From: Numida meleagris
Taxonomy: Eukaryota > Chordata > Aves > Galliformes > Numididae
Assembly (NCBI RefSeq): GCF_002078875.1
Contig: NC_034421.1
Coordinates: forward strand, 12,952,049-13,016,048
Direction of reading: 5' to 3'
DNA length: 64,000 bases
Shown here piece after piece: positions 1-63,274 of this stretch. Numbering within the stretch: the first letter of the stretch is position 1; the number at the start of each line of letters is the position of its first letter. The position numbers and the translations under genes were made by a program. A model generated the notes under the pieces. It had not been told where the DNA came from. It was given only the letters and a program-made list of their open reading frames with translations, and made no database searches.

Positions 1-76
1 CACCCAGACAACGTTCTGACATTGTCCTAGGTCTGCCTGCAGCCCGAGGATGCTCCCACAAGACACCAGTGCCCAC

Positions 77-244
77 CTTTCACGTTCTCCGTGTTGCTGA
101 TGATGGTGTGCAGGGGCTCTTCCTCCTTGCTCTCCGCCGTCTGCGTGCTGTACGTCCGGCAGGCAGAAATGCAGGCAGCAGGAACGTGGTGTGGGAGCCT
201 CCAAGAACAGAGTACTTCTCTTCGGAGGCATGCTGCTCCTTTTG
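77..244 (-). CDS. TRAP1: TRAP1 coding exon 2
   Basis: 168 nt. The acceptor CTGTGTGTTCTAG precedes it and the donor is AAAG|GTGGGC. It encodes the end of the presequence and the start of mature TRAP1 ([19 protein letters not shown]), the part most similar to mammalian TRAP1. It ends in phase 1 within the TENVKG stretch, so exon 3 should supply the rest of the Gly codon beyond the left edge. Confidence 0.92.
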
Positions 245-2986
245 CTAGAACACACAGTTCAAGGTATTTCAGTACCAATCACAAGTAGCAGCAGCAGCAC
301 TCTTTGAAGGCCCCACTGAGGCGGTCCTGTGGGAGTGAGCCTGGCCAAAGACAACTGAGGTTCCCTGCAACACTCACCATTTCCCACTGCACTGCACAAG
401 GCAGAAGATGCACTTTGTAACTTCCACTGTAAATTAAACGAGGAGGAAGAGGCAGTCAGCAGCCTCCATCATTATCTCCTCTGGGCACCACACTAACGCT
501 TCCCATCACGCAGATTCTTTGGAACCAAAACTGATTTCCTTTTGTGCACTTTCATCCCTCCAACAGCAATCAGCTCCTCTGCAAGCTCCCAAACCCCAGG
601 ACAACTCCAGCCAGCCCCGCTTGGCCGCCATGAGTCAGCTGAGAGGCTCCTTCATGGCAATGAACACTTGGCCTGTGACCGTCAGAGCACAGTTAACAGA
701 GCACAGGGATTGCACCACCCAGCCAAGCCAGCTCCGGGATCAGCAGCACATGGAAAACAAGGAAGTCAGGAAACAGTACAAGTCTCATGAAGAAGTGGGA
801 TTCCCTTTTCGCCACTTCGTGACGCCCAGGTGAAGTCAAGTCTTTTCTGGGCCGGGAGATGGAACTAGAGCCAGATCAGGACGCAAGAAGACCATTCACA
901 GCACTAGGGAGCAGCCCAAAGCCAAGTACTTGGTGTTGTTTCTAAAGAACAAGAACAGCCTGTGCCCAAGTGACAGCCTGGAGCATTCAGCTGCGCTGGC
1001 CCCAGGGCAGGGCAGGAGGAGAGGGTGTGGGCCTTCCACAGCCCAACCAGGCACACAGAGGAGCTGGCTTTGTCAGGAGGAGAGGCACGAGAACAGAGCA
1101 CACCAACAGTTCTTAATGCATCTGAACATCTCCTGCACAAACCGCTTGCTCTCAGCGTCACAAACCATTCTGTCACGATACCACAGGACTGGCTCCTTCC
1201 TTATCCTTCCCTGGCTGCCTTTGCTGGGCCCACGCAGAGCACGGAGAGCAGCACACGAAGCTGAAGCTGCGGGACGCGCAGAGCTGTGGCTGTGCTGCTG
1301 GGAGAAGGGCCTGAGGCAGCTCAGGGCTTGCAGATTTTATGCCCACGCCAGATGCTGCAAAATACTCAGGAAACGCAGCGCTTGTGGGTAGGCACGCATG
1401 CAGGACAAGCTCCCTGGCGAGCAGATAACACAGGGAATGTTGCTCCCTAACTCACACCGGGACCCAGAGGAGCAGCAAACCACGAGCAGCTCCATGCCAA
1501 CCTCAGGGCACTTTCTGTTGTCAGACCCATGGCAGCATTTTTCTCTCCCTACCTCTAAAGCACAATAGACAAATCACCATTAATCAGTTTAGAAGTTACT
1601 CCGGGATCTGTGCAATGTTTGGTCTTATCACCCTTAATTAACAGCCTGTCCCGTGCCAGGCAGCCAAGGCTCATTAAGTGCAAGCTGCAATGCTTTCAAA
1701 CCGTTTCTCTCCCGTGAAGCCCTTGCCTGGCAGCAGGGGAAAGGCTCCAGGCACTTCTGGAAACAAATTCACAATTAGCAGCTCACAAAAGCTAATGAGA
1801 AAGTATGCTGAGTTACCAGGGTAAAGCAACGCACAGAACCAGGACCAAGGGACGGAAGGACCGGCTCTCACCTTGGCCGAGCACTGAGGTACTGGGGCAG
1901 CTCGGACCTTTCTGTGCAGTTCATCACACGCTGAGCGTTACCGCAGCCACACACCGGCCTCCGTGCACCACAGCCCGCACTGCCAGCAGGGCAGAGCCCC
2001 GCACCTCCGCAGCCTCGTGCACGGAGGAGCGTGCCACAGACGAGGGAAGGACCCTCGGCCTCCAGATCCCTCTGCGATTCCCGAACTCAGCCGGGCCCCC
2101 GGGAATCAGCCCCCCCGGGAGAGGCCCGCAGCGAGCGCGCAGCCAGCCCAAACAACGGCACTTCGACATTCGGGGGGGAAACCGAGCGTCGGGCGGCGCG
2201 CAGCTCAGACCACAGAGAATTGAGGTCAGCGGGAGCTCCCACCGCCGCTTCATCTCCGGAGCCACAAAGCGCTCACGGAGCGCCACTAGGGATCAGGCGC
2301 TCGCATCTCCGATCTCGACAGAAGCGAGGAGCGGGAGCGGGTCCCGCACAGACCCGGGGAGGAGGCCCCGGCTGAGCCGCCCGCCCGCAGCACCCCGAGG
2401 GGAAGGCGCGGCCCGCAGCCCGCAGCCGGCCCTAGGCGGGCACCCGCGGCCCCAGGCGGGCAGGGAGCGGCTCCCGGCCCGTCCGCTCCTCCCGTGCCTG
2501 TTTCCATCCCCGCTCTCCTCCCGACGAACCCAGCGCGAGGTCAGAGGCGCGGCCCCGGCCCCGCCGGGGGCACGGACGCTCCGGCAGCGGCAGAGCTCCC
2601 CCGGTGGGAGCGCCGAGCGGCCCAGAAGCGCCGCAGCATCGCGCGGAGCAGGCCCCGGCAGCGGCCCGACGTGCCGCAGGGTTTCCTCTGCCGCGCGTCT
2701 CTCCGCAGCCCGCACGGACGGACGCGGGGCCTCCCGCCGCCCCGAGGGGTCACGCGGCCCGCGGAGCCGGGGCCCCGCCGCCGGGCGTGTGTGCTTCGTG
2801 CGAACGGGGCTCTGCCGCCCCAATGCCGGGCGGGGCCCGGGGCCGCCGCCGTGACCGGCCCCGGGGGCGGCGCGGTGCGGTGCTGTACGGCGCGGGGCCC
2901 CGCTCACCTGCGGCCACCCGCGGCCCGGTCCCGGCACGCAGCAGAGCCGCGAGGCACCGCCCCCTCCGCGCCGCCGCCGCCGCCAT
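77..2986 (-). CDS. TRAP1: TRAP1, 5' part of gene (exons 1-2 only)
   Basis: TRAP1 is the mitochondrial HSP90-family ATPase chaperone. Only the N-terminal leader is in the window; the ATPase domain lies past the left edge. Exon 1 (2908-2986) ends GCAG|GTGAGC and exon 2 (77-244) begins after TTCTAG. Both junctions are phase 1, so they join in frame. The joined leader starts [19 protein letters not shown], is Arg/Ala rich and lacks acidic residues, as expected of a mitochondrial presequence. It runs into [19 protein letters not shown], which matches the human RLFSTQTAEDKEEPLHSI stretch (recalled). Arg at -3 to the likely cleavage (RTY/STQ) fits a matrix peptidase site. The gene is in tandem with CREBBP, about 4.1 kb from stop to start codon, as in human. 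Intron 1 (245-2907) holds no other gene I recognise and becomes CpG rich towards exon 1. Confidence 0.9.
245..2907 (-). other. TRAP1: TRAP1 intron 1
   Basis: The stretch 245-2000 is ordinary unique sequence in which I see no gene, repeat family or RNA. From about 2030 it becomes very GC and CpG rich and belongs to the promoter CpG island. Long open frames on both strands here are composition artefacts. Confidence 0.75.
2908..2986 (-). CDS. TRAP1: TRAP1 coding exon 1 (start codon, presequence)
   Basis: 79 nt, 26 codons plus one base. The ATG at 2986 is chosen because a GCG repeat encoding AAAAA follows, the frame runs cleanly to a consensus donor (CAG|GTGAGC), and the phase fits exon 2. An in-frame GTG six codons upstream (3004) is not needed. 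The 5' end of the transcript cannot be fixed from sequence. Confidence 0.87.
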
Positions 2987-3033
2987 GCCGCGCTCCCGCC
3001 TCACGCGGCGCCGCTGTCCCCGGCGCGTAGTGA

Positions 3034-3041
3034 TGACGTCA
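3034..3041. promoter_or_regulatory. Palindromic CRE (TGACGTCA) upstream of TRAP1
   Basis: A perfect 8-base CREB/ATF site, 48 bases upstream of the TRAP1 ATG. A TGACG half-site lies at 3054-3058 and TACGTCA at 3067-3073. CREB family dimers bind such sites and recruit CBP, the product of the neighbouring gene. Occupancy is inferred, not shown. Confidence 0.7.
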
Positions 3042-3860
3042 CTGGACAGCGCGTGACGCGCGCACGTACGTCACCGTCCGCCGCGTCCCGGGGCGCCTTC
3101 CCGGGCCGCGCGCTTCCCGGGTGCCCGAGCGCTGCTCGAGGGCGGTGTCCGCCGGGCTCCTCAGCGTTGGGGTCGCGCGCAGCCCCGCTCGCCCCGCGCG
3201 GCGCCGGTGCCTCGTTTTCCCCGTCCTCTGCGATCCGTCCCCGCCGGGACGAGGTGCTGGAGCGCGGCTTCGACCGCGCCGGGTGCGAGGGAGCGAAGCG
3301 CTCCGCTGAGAGCCGGGCTCGGCCTCGGCGAGCACCGCAGCTCCCGGCGGGGACGGCACGGGGCTCGTCCCGGCGGGCGCGAACCGCTTCCAGGGCCCTC
3401 CGCGAGGGAACGGCGACCGCGCGGCAGAGGCAGCGTGGCGATTCCAGAGCCGCACTGCGCGTTGCTCGTGCCTGCGGCCCGTCCTTGGGGCTGCGCTGGT
3501 CGGCACGCTGCGCTGGGGCTGCACCGCGGAACCGCTGGCACGTGGCGGTGCTGGACGTTACGTATCGGGTGCGGCCATCCCAGCGCGAGCCTGTGCCTCG
3601 CTGCCGGCACCGTCTGCCGGGCCGCGCTTCCGCCCGGAGCAGACCCCACCTCTCCTCGGATTCCCTGCGCTGCGGCCAAAACCCCAAATGCTTCAGAGCC
3701 CGCTCGGAGCACTTCCCTTCTACCGGGTGCTCTGCTCATCGCCGCCTCCATCCGATCCCAGCGCTCTACGGCAGAGTCCCCCCGAGCTCCTGCACCGAGC
3801 GTGAAACACCCGCACCCTGCTCCCGCCCTGCCCGGCGCCGCTGCCCTCCTGCTTTGGGTC

Positions 3861-5300
3861 CGTTTTGACCATTGAGCCACGAGCTGCCCTCCTGCAGGGA
3901 GCCTGCGGCCCGCAGTGGATCTGGTGGGGATCCTGCGCTCCGTCCAGGCTCATTTTGGTTCCCCGTGCGCTGACTCAGGCGCGTTAAGCTGCCGCAGACG
4001 CGTGCCGCTCCTGGCTCCAGCAAGGCGGCAGACGGGGCTCCTATCCCCGGCCGTTCCGGGCTGCGCTGCTCGCCCTGCAGGACGGCTCTTCTTCCTCAGC
4101 CCGCTGCTGCCCGCGGCCCCTCACCCCTCTGCTCTGAATCAGGCAGGGGAAGAAGCAGCAGAGAGCGCAGAGATGAACCTCAGCTGCCGCTATCTGCCAC
4201 AAGAAACACAGCCGCGGCCTCTTGCTGTCACAGTGGCAAGCTGGGCAGGCCAGCAGCAGAAAGCAGAGCACGTGGGAGAGGAGGAAGCGAGGAGCCGCGG
4301 CTCAGCGTTGGGATTGAAGCGCCTTGTTTCCCTCCAGAATCCAGCACTTCGTTCACAAGGCAGGAGGCCTCAGCCGGCTCCTCCAGCGATGAAGATCCCG
4401 CACCACCCAGCACCAAATCCTCGCACTGCGGATGCTCGCGCTCCCACGGTGCCGTTCCTCAGCAGCAGCACTGCCCCAGTGGAATGCCAGCAAGGCCCTG
4501 AACAAACCAAACTTCAGATGCGCCGAGTTCTGTGCCGACATAGGAAGGAAACAGGCAAAGCCTCCCCCTGGGCCGCTCTCCCAGCCCAGCGCGTTTCACT
4601 TCAGCTTTGGGCCTCGCTTCTCGCTCCCAGAATACCTGCTCCTATCCCAGATCATTGCTCCAGGGCTCCGGGCTCCGCCGGGTGGAAGCATCCTTCAATC
4701 CACGCAGTTTTACCAGCTTCTATTAGAAACACCAGCACATTCCAAGTTTCCTCTTTTTTGATCACAAATAGAGTTATTTTTCCTCTTTTTAAGTACACAG
4801 CATGAGACACAGCATCACGGCTTCCCATCTTTTGGTTTTTTTTTGCACAGCAGTTGCTTTTGGACAAGCTCTGGGTTGGCGTTCGCTGACCTCACCCCAG
4901 CCCCAAATTCTGACCTCTTGCATTGCTGACGACAGCCGCGCGGGCAGAAGAATCCAGCGGTGGTGGAGAAGGTACAAGAGCTAAAGGCTGGGGAGAAAGC
5001 CTTCCAGCAGAGACTCCGTAGTGAAGGAGGGAGCCGCGCCGCAGCGTGCTGCTGTTTGCACAGCACGGGGAAGAAAAGCTCTCGTCAATGGAGAAACCAG
5101 CACCGCTCAGGGAGCGGAACCCGGCGCGAGGCCCCGGCCGGGCTGCACGTGCTGGAGCAGCTCAGGCCACGGGCGGGTTTCGCTCACTCCTACAGCCTGG
5201 GGAAGGAGCCTGGGCTGCAACGTCAAGGAAGGGACGGAGCGGGAGGAGAAGGGGCAGCGTCCCAGGAGCGGGAGGGCACGGTGACGGGATATTCAAGGGA
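3861..5300. other. Intergenic region between CREBBP 3' end and TRAP1 promoter
   Basis: GC-rich shoulder of the CpG island grading into ordinary sequence. I see no convincing exon, RNA gene or repeat family. Open frames such as 3915-4805 (+) lack a domain, splice context or recognisable similarity. Transcription termination of CREBBP probably occurs here. Confidence 0.55.
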
Positions 5301-5516
5301 ACATGTGCATGATTTGTTATTTTTTATTCCACAGAAAACCCTCAAATCTAGACTCAGAGTTAACAGCAGAAAAATAGTGTTAAAAGTCAATAGGTTCAAT
5401 ATTTTACCGTAGACTAAATAAATTAGCCTAGAATTAACTCCACACTCTCTTTTTCCTCGCGCCGGTGATCCTTCTCTCCATTAACGCAGCTTTTAGAACG
5501 CAACGGCTCTGAATAA

Positions 5517-5522
5517 TTTATT
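5517..5522 (-). terminator. CREBBP: Candidate poly(A) signal AATAAA (distal) of CREBBP
   Basis: AATAAA on the minus strand, about 1.54 kb after the stop codon and downstream of the conserved 3'UTR blocks. A further AATAAA lies at 5323-5328. Either could be the distal end; sequence alone does not decide. Confidence 0.4.
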
Positions 5523-5740
5523 CCAGTTGACCCTTAGGGACGGAGGCCTGAGAGGAGGAGAGGTCCGGGCACCGCTCCCCTCTGCCCCCTCCCCCGGGCA
5601 GGGAAACAAAGGCTGGGGGAGGAGGGGCAGCCCCTGCTCCCTGCGTCCTCCAGCGCCGCTCCGAGCCGGGTGCGTCTCCGCAGCCACGCCTGGCAAAGAA
5701 CCATGATCCAAAAAAAAACCAAATAATAAAAAAAAAAATA

Positions 5741-5756
5741 GATAAATAAATAAAAA
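5741..5756 (-). promoter_or_regulatory. CREBBP: AU-rich element in CREBBP 3'UTR
   Basis: On the transcript strand this reads as overlapping ATTTA pentamers (TTATTTATTTATC) in a U-rich setting. This is the class of element bound by HuR, TTP and AUF1. Function is inferred. Confidence 0.45.
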
Positions 5757-6020
5757 CCTGCCACATTCTGACATGGATTTTTTTTTTTGCTTTTTTTTTT
5801 TTTAAAGAACAGAATACATGTTAAAAACTTCAGTAATTTATATCAATTTTTTTTTTTTTAAGCAATACTTTATATACAATGGAAAAAAAAGACATGCATA
5901 GTCCAAATACAATGTTGAAAACAGCATTTTCATAACAAAAAAACCCAAACACTAAGTGTTAATACCATGTACATGGATTCAAGAAGGACCACCCTTTTTT
6001 TTTTTTTCTGTTGCACACAG

Positions 6021-6026
6021 TTTATT
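6021..6026 (-). terminator. CREBBP: Candidate poly(A) signal AATAAA (proximal) of CREBBP
   Basis: TTTATT on the plus strand reads AATAAA on the transcript strand, in the context TGTTAAATAAACTGTGTG about 1.04 kb after the stop codon. It lies in a conserved-looking block, and similar sequence continues beyond it, so it may be an alternative rather than the only site. Confidence 0.5.
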
Positions 6027-6483
6027 TAACAATATGATATTATAAGTAAGAAATGAGTTTTTTTTTGTATTTTTTTTTTGTATTTTTTCTTTTTTACCAT
6101 TCTATACAGTGATTGAATCTCCTCGGATTTTCTTATTTATAGTAATTATAGCGCTTGCATGATTTACACTAGAATTGCTTTTCCTCATTTCAAGTTTCAC
6201 ATAGAAGAAAGAAAGAAAAGAACGCTTCTTCTCTATTCAAATCAGCACGGGCTAAGAGTGATCGTCCCTACGTTCACCTAAAACCAGTTTTCTCAGAGAA
6301 ACAAAGCAACGATTTCTACATCTGCAAGACAAGGGCTCTGCCGCCGTGTGCTGTGTGTGCAAGAGTCCGCTCCTCCCTCCCCGGGGTAATACTTGCAACG
6401 CCTGCAGAGTTCGCTATGGAAAAGAAGGGAACCTCCCCGCGCCGTGCTGCGAGGCCGCACTCTCTCAGCCCACAGTTTCGGAA

Positions 6484-6504
6484 TATTATTATTATTATTA
6501 TTCT
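6484..6504. repeat. (ATT)n microsatellite in CREBBP 3'UTR
   Basis: About seven ATT units on the plus strand (AAT on the transcript strand). It lies where I recall only a short AATAAT in the human 3'UTR, so it looks like local expansion. Confidence 0.85.
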
Positions 6505-6580
6505 TTTCTCTTCTTTGAGACGCGACGTCTTGGAAATACAAATAAAAAATATGAATATAATGAACTCGCTTTCCCCTCCC

Positions 6581-6666
6581 NNNNNNNNNNNNNNNNNNNN
6601 NNNNNNNNNNNNNNNNNNNNNNNNNNNNNNNNNNNNNNNNNNNNNNNNNNNNNNNNNNNNNNNNNN
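6581..6666. other. Assembly gap (86 N) within CREBBP 3'UTR
   Basis: 86 consecutive N. The flank at 6570-6580 is pyrimidine rich on the plus strand, hence G rich on the transcript strand. Translations across it carry X residues and are meaningless. Confidence 0.99.
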
Positions 6667-6790
6667 ATTCCTAACACCATGAGTCAACAGCAACAAAAAA
6701 ATAAAAACCAAAAAAACCCACAAAAGAGACCAGATATCTTAACGGCCTGGTTTTAACAAAAAAATATATTCTTTGTATTGTTTTTCTGTC

Positions 6791-6885
6791 GTTGTTTGTT
6801 TGTGGTTTTTTTTTTGTTGTTTTCTTGTTTTTTGTGTGTTTTTGTGTCGTTTTTTTTTTGTTGTTTTTGTTTTTTTTTTTTAAAC
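6791..6885. repeat. T/G-rich low-complexity tract (A/C-rich on transcript)
   Basis: About 95 bases almost wholly T with interspersed G, including TTTGTTTGTTTG and long T runs. On the CREBBP transcript it is a C-spiked poly(A)-like tract. It lies next to a block recalled as conserved in human. Confidence 0.85.
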
Positions 6886-7061
6886 AGCAATTCGTTCTTC
6901 CGCGTGCGGGAAGCAGCAGTTCCATCCAGGATCCAAAACAGCCCGGATGTCTGAATTTTCAGTACAAAACGTCCAAGAACACGAAAGGAAAACGAGAAAA
7001 AAAAAAAAAAAAACAACCCCCGAAAACCCCCCCCCAAAATAAAAGTGATGCTCCCATAATG

Positions 7062-59595
<52,534 letters not shown>

Positions 59596-60409
59596 CTGCA
59601 AAAGAATGAAATGATTGTAACTTTATGGATTCTGAAGGGACATTTAAAAAAAGACACGTCAAATACCCATTTCTGTAGTCACAAAGCCCAAACTCAGGTT
59701 TAAGTTGTTCAAAATTAGATCCTCAACTTCACAACTTGAATCAAATAACAGTAATTTAAAAATATATCAATATTTGGCTTTATGCAGTTTCCCTGTGTGC
59801 ATCTGAAGGCCTGCAATTTAACAAACAAAACCACACAAATGCAAAGGAGAAAGTAAGATTACTCTTCCTAACCTGCATAAACTACTTTTTCCAATGCTGT
59901 AAAAACGTAAAACCCACACAAACCACCAGTGCACTTTAGTTGCATTCCGCGCACAAAGCGTGACTTTGTAAATGTAAAAAGCAAACGCTCATCTGCTTGT
60001 TTGAGTCGGGCTATCCACAGCTGGTACCCTGCACAGCTCACAGCCCCCAGCCCATGAAGAACAGGGAGCAGAAACGCAGCTCACGCTGACCCAGCAAGGA
60101 GAGCAGCGTCCATCCCAAGGAGCCATTTTGTCTGAACTACAGCCTCCGAAGCGGTGACACCTCCGTCAGCTGAGCCAGTTAATGTTACACCAGACAAAAG
60201 GTCCCCAAAAGACACGGACGGGAATGACTACAACCACGAGCTCCCCACCCCTCGCAGGAATGCAGCGTAGAAAGTGGAGCAGACGGGCGCGTGCGTGCTC
60301 TTTTTCCCCTACGTCGGGAAGAACCCTAGATGACTTCGTCACCTGTCAGAGCGCCCTGAATATAAACCAAGCGCCGAGCAAGCCTTTGTTTGAAAGGCTA
60401 AATCCTATT

Positions 60410-60600
60410 TCTCCCCCGCTTTGACCTCCGCAGCCCTCCCGTGCACCGCACGCTGCGCTGCTGCTTCCGTTCCCACTTCCCCAGGGCAGGAGGCCCCGCG
60501 GCCCAGCACCCCCAGCACGGGCAGAGTCCAACGCACAGCTCGGCACCGCACTTTGCCCCGGGCCCGAGGCCTGGCACTGGGATGCACAGCACCTGCAGTT
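60410..60600. promoter_or_regulatory. Intronic GC-rich patch (possible regulatory element)
   Basis: About 190 bases of high GC with several CG dinucleotides inside an otherwise ordinary intron. It could be an enhancer or alternative promoter of CREBBP, or simply a local composition shift. Confidence 0.3.
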
Positions 60601-63274
60601 ACGTTTGCACCCAGGAAAGACTGCAGGTCTAGGCTCAACTCTTACACTGAAGGCACTGCAAAGCCTAGCATATGCAAAAAAAGTAATACAAATCCTGCAC
60701 AGAAAGCACTCCGAAAAAAAGTGTTTCCGAAAAAAAACCCAAGAACATTCTGACTTGGGTACCTATAACAAAAGCCTGCACAGCACTGTATACCCGAAGC
60801 CGTTTTAATTTTTTTTTATATTTATCCATTACAACATAGGCAGGCTCTCTCTGAAGAATTATTAGCAAAGCATTTAATAAACTTTCCCACTTGTCTTAAC
60901 CCACTATTTCAGACAAGGTATGAGAAAGGACCACGCAGTACCCAGAGCTGCTCGCTCGTACCCTGGCAGCCTACCAGGATCCACTGGACGGGCACAGAGA
61001 ATTTCATTTTAGGTTTGCTAAAATTTGAAACCACTGAGACTATCCCAAAGCTGCAAGGTGTTGCGATCCTAACAAGCATCACCATCCTCACTTTATGTTT
61101 TAATGCTTCCTTTTCAATAGATTTTGTTATGAATCATATCAGAACTAAGCAGAACAGCAGCAAAGCAGCCCTTCAAGTCACCTAAATCGAGCGCTTGATG
61201 CAACGAGGATAACAATTGCCTTTCTAGGTGATCGTTGAGGCACAGAACGCTGCTCACAATTCTAAGAAATGCCCTGCTGCTCATTCAGCTGGAGCTGGGA
61301 GCAGACCAGCTTCCAACAGGCACATGCAGTTCTTTGCACTGCTCCCTGCACAAGGAAGGGAACCCATGGCTACAGTTACACCAGCCTACAACTCGAAGGA
61401 ACAACAGCAAATGTACCCACCTGATAACATGAAAACCATCAGACGTGCCCTTTTACCTTAGCTTCATTTCTGTACACTACCGCCACAAGACTTCGATTAA
61501 AAAGAGACAACTCAGGAAATGGAAACTCTTATGTGGCAACCCGTGAAATAAATACGGAGACAAAAACCAGGAGACCACGCAGGAGACAAGTTCATTAGAA
61601 CTCACAATGTTCCCACGCTCACCAGCAGTGACACTTTTCAACCCTGTTTCACCTGGAAGGAGCTGAGCTTATGGAACATGACCTCCTGGTCTGGGGGAAT
61701 GGTGAAGTGCACAACTCATGAACTACTCTAGCAAACTCCTACCTGTCTGTGACTGCTTTCAGCTGAGGCCACGATGAGCACGGAGCTCTAGCACAAGCAG
61801 CTGCCAAAGAGCATCAGCTCCCAGTGCTTCAGAACCACTGGAGGAGGAGCAGGGCGTGCTGTGCAGCTGCAGCCTCCCCAGCAAACAGCTGGGCAGCAGC
61901 TCTGCTTGGCTGGGGAAAAGGAAGAATCAGATCCTCTCCGTAACAGGCACTAAAAACACATCCAGGCATCAGCTGGCATTTCCCCGTTAGCAAACCGAAC
62001 ACTTACATCGGGTGACCTTCCACAACAATTCCATCCAAACCAGCGTTAGTTAGCTGAGCCCTCGCAGACAACGGGCAAACGCGGCCGAACGACTGCACGC
62101 ACGCAGCCAGCGTTTCACACTGCTCCTTCCTTCTGCAAAGCGAAAGCAGCAGCTGGAGGCGAACGTGTCGCAAGGCACACAGTGCCACGGCCCCCGGCCC
62201 TGCCCTGGGGAAACGAGGGAGCAGAGGGGGACGGTGATCCTCTGGGGAAGTGCTTCTCAAACAGAACTCTGATCCCGGCTGAGCTGGTTCACAGGGAGAT
62301 GCACAGATAACTATCAGCCATCTGAAAAGCTGAGGCAGACAGACCACGGCACTGAGAGCAGGGTAAGCCGGGCAGCAGAGCCGCGCCGCAGGGCTGCGAG
62401 CGCCTCAGATGCACTGTGCGTAGAGCACGGGCAATCTCCAACACATCACTTCTACTGAAAACCCATTCTTCTCGGAAATACGATAAATGCTCCTCTCCTT
62501 TAAGGTGGAAGAGGCATTTAATTGGATAATTCCGCTATCCCAGGAAGACAGGCAGATTCTGCACCCCTCTTTCATCACTATGGAAACTCTCTGAGATGCT
62601 GCAGCCTATTGCCAAGTACAGATCAGCAATCAGAGCGTTTCACTCGACTCTCACAAGCCAAGGAATCCACCAGCTCCCAAGCTGAAAAAAAGTGAAGCCT
62701 GTGTTTGGCCGACTTGGCTGACACAGGACACCTCACGCTGCAGTGTGCTGGGCAGCAGGTGTGGGAGGTTCTCCTTGTTTTGCTTTTTATTTCGAGAGCA
62801 GAACTGAGTTCAATTCCCTCTAGGTGCTGGAGTTTTCACAGATGATGCCTGTGACCAAATCTACATACTCAGAGCCGACAGGACTGAACCACGTGCTCAG
62901 GAACTTAACTCCGAGCTACTCCAGGACCAGACTGCATCTCGATGCTACGCCACTTCTATTTTTAAAGCTTACTTGCTTCCTCTCTTCTTTATTACTGCTG
63001 ACAAACCACAGTATTTCCTCCATCCAGCACCAAGGAGCTACTCCCCCTTTGTACTCGGAGTGTCTGGGCCATCAATAAATCCCATCCCTTCCTCCCACTC
63101 CGAGTTTTTATTAACTGTCCCCTCACCTCTGCCACTGCCGCCAGCTCTCATCCCGGCAGTTACTTCATTACCACTTACTCCTTGGAGGCTTCCAAGACAT
63201 GCAAGCAATATAACACGCTGCAAAACCCACTCACTGCTATAAGCACAATTTCCTAGACAAAATCCAGTTGTTTT

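Larger units (their letters stand above)
2030..3860. promoter_or_regulatory. TRAP1: CpG island covering the TRAP1 promoter and exon 1
   Basis: Dense CG dinucleotides and very high GC run across this interval and thin out on both sides, with patches to about 5280. It contains the TRAP1 start codon, donor site and CRE cluster, so it is the natural TRAP1 promoter. No TATA box is evident. The far side (3100-3860) could also drive a divergent transcript, but I see no coding or splice evidence for one. Confidence 0.8.
5323..7061 (-). other. CREBBP: CREBBP 3' untranslated region (end uncertain)
   Basis: Begins directly after the TAG stop. On the transcript strand it is AU-rich. Blocks at about 5690-6310 and 6720-6780 resemble the human CREBBP 3'UTR as I recall it. 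Examples are AACAATACAAAGAATATA near 6780, CAATCACTGTATAGAATGG near 6110 and GGTGGTCCTTCTTGAAT near 5990. Between them are bird-side low-complexity tracts: G runs at 7021-7037, A/C-rich sequence at 6791-6885 and an AAT repeat at 6484-6504. A run of N (6581-6666) hides part. The 5' boundary is exact; the 3' end depends on which poly(A) signal is used. Confidence 0.75.

Noticed and set aside
1805..3880. Many overlapping long open frames on both strands of the CpG island
   Set aside because: Arg/Pro/Ala/Gly-rich translations from GC composition, no domains, and all frames open at once. Only TRAP1 exon 1 has splice and phase support.
3915..4805. 296-codon plus-strand frame in the intergenic region
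   Set aside because: Composition of a GC-rich shoulder; no domain, promoter or splice evidence.
6316..6756. Open frames crossing the N run
   Set aside because: Translations contain about 29 unknown residues and lie in an untranslated region.
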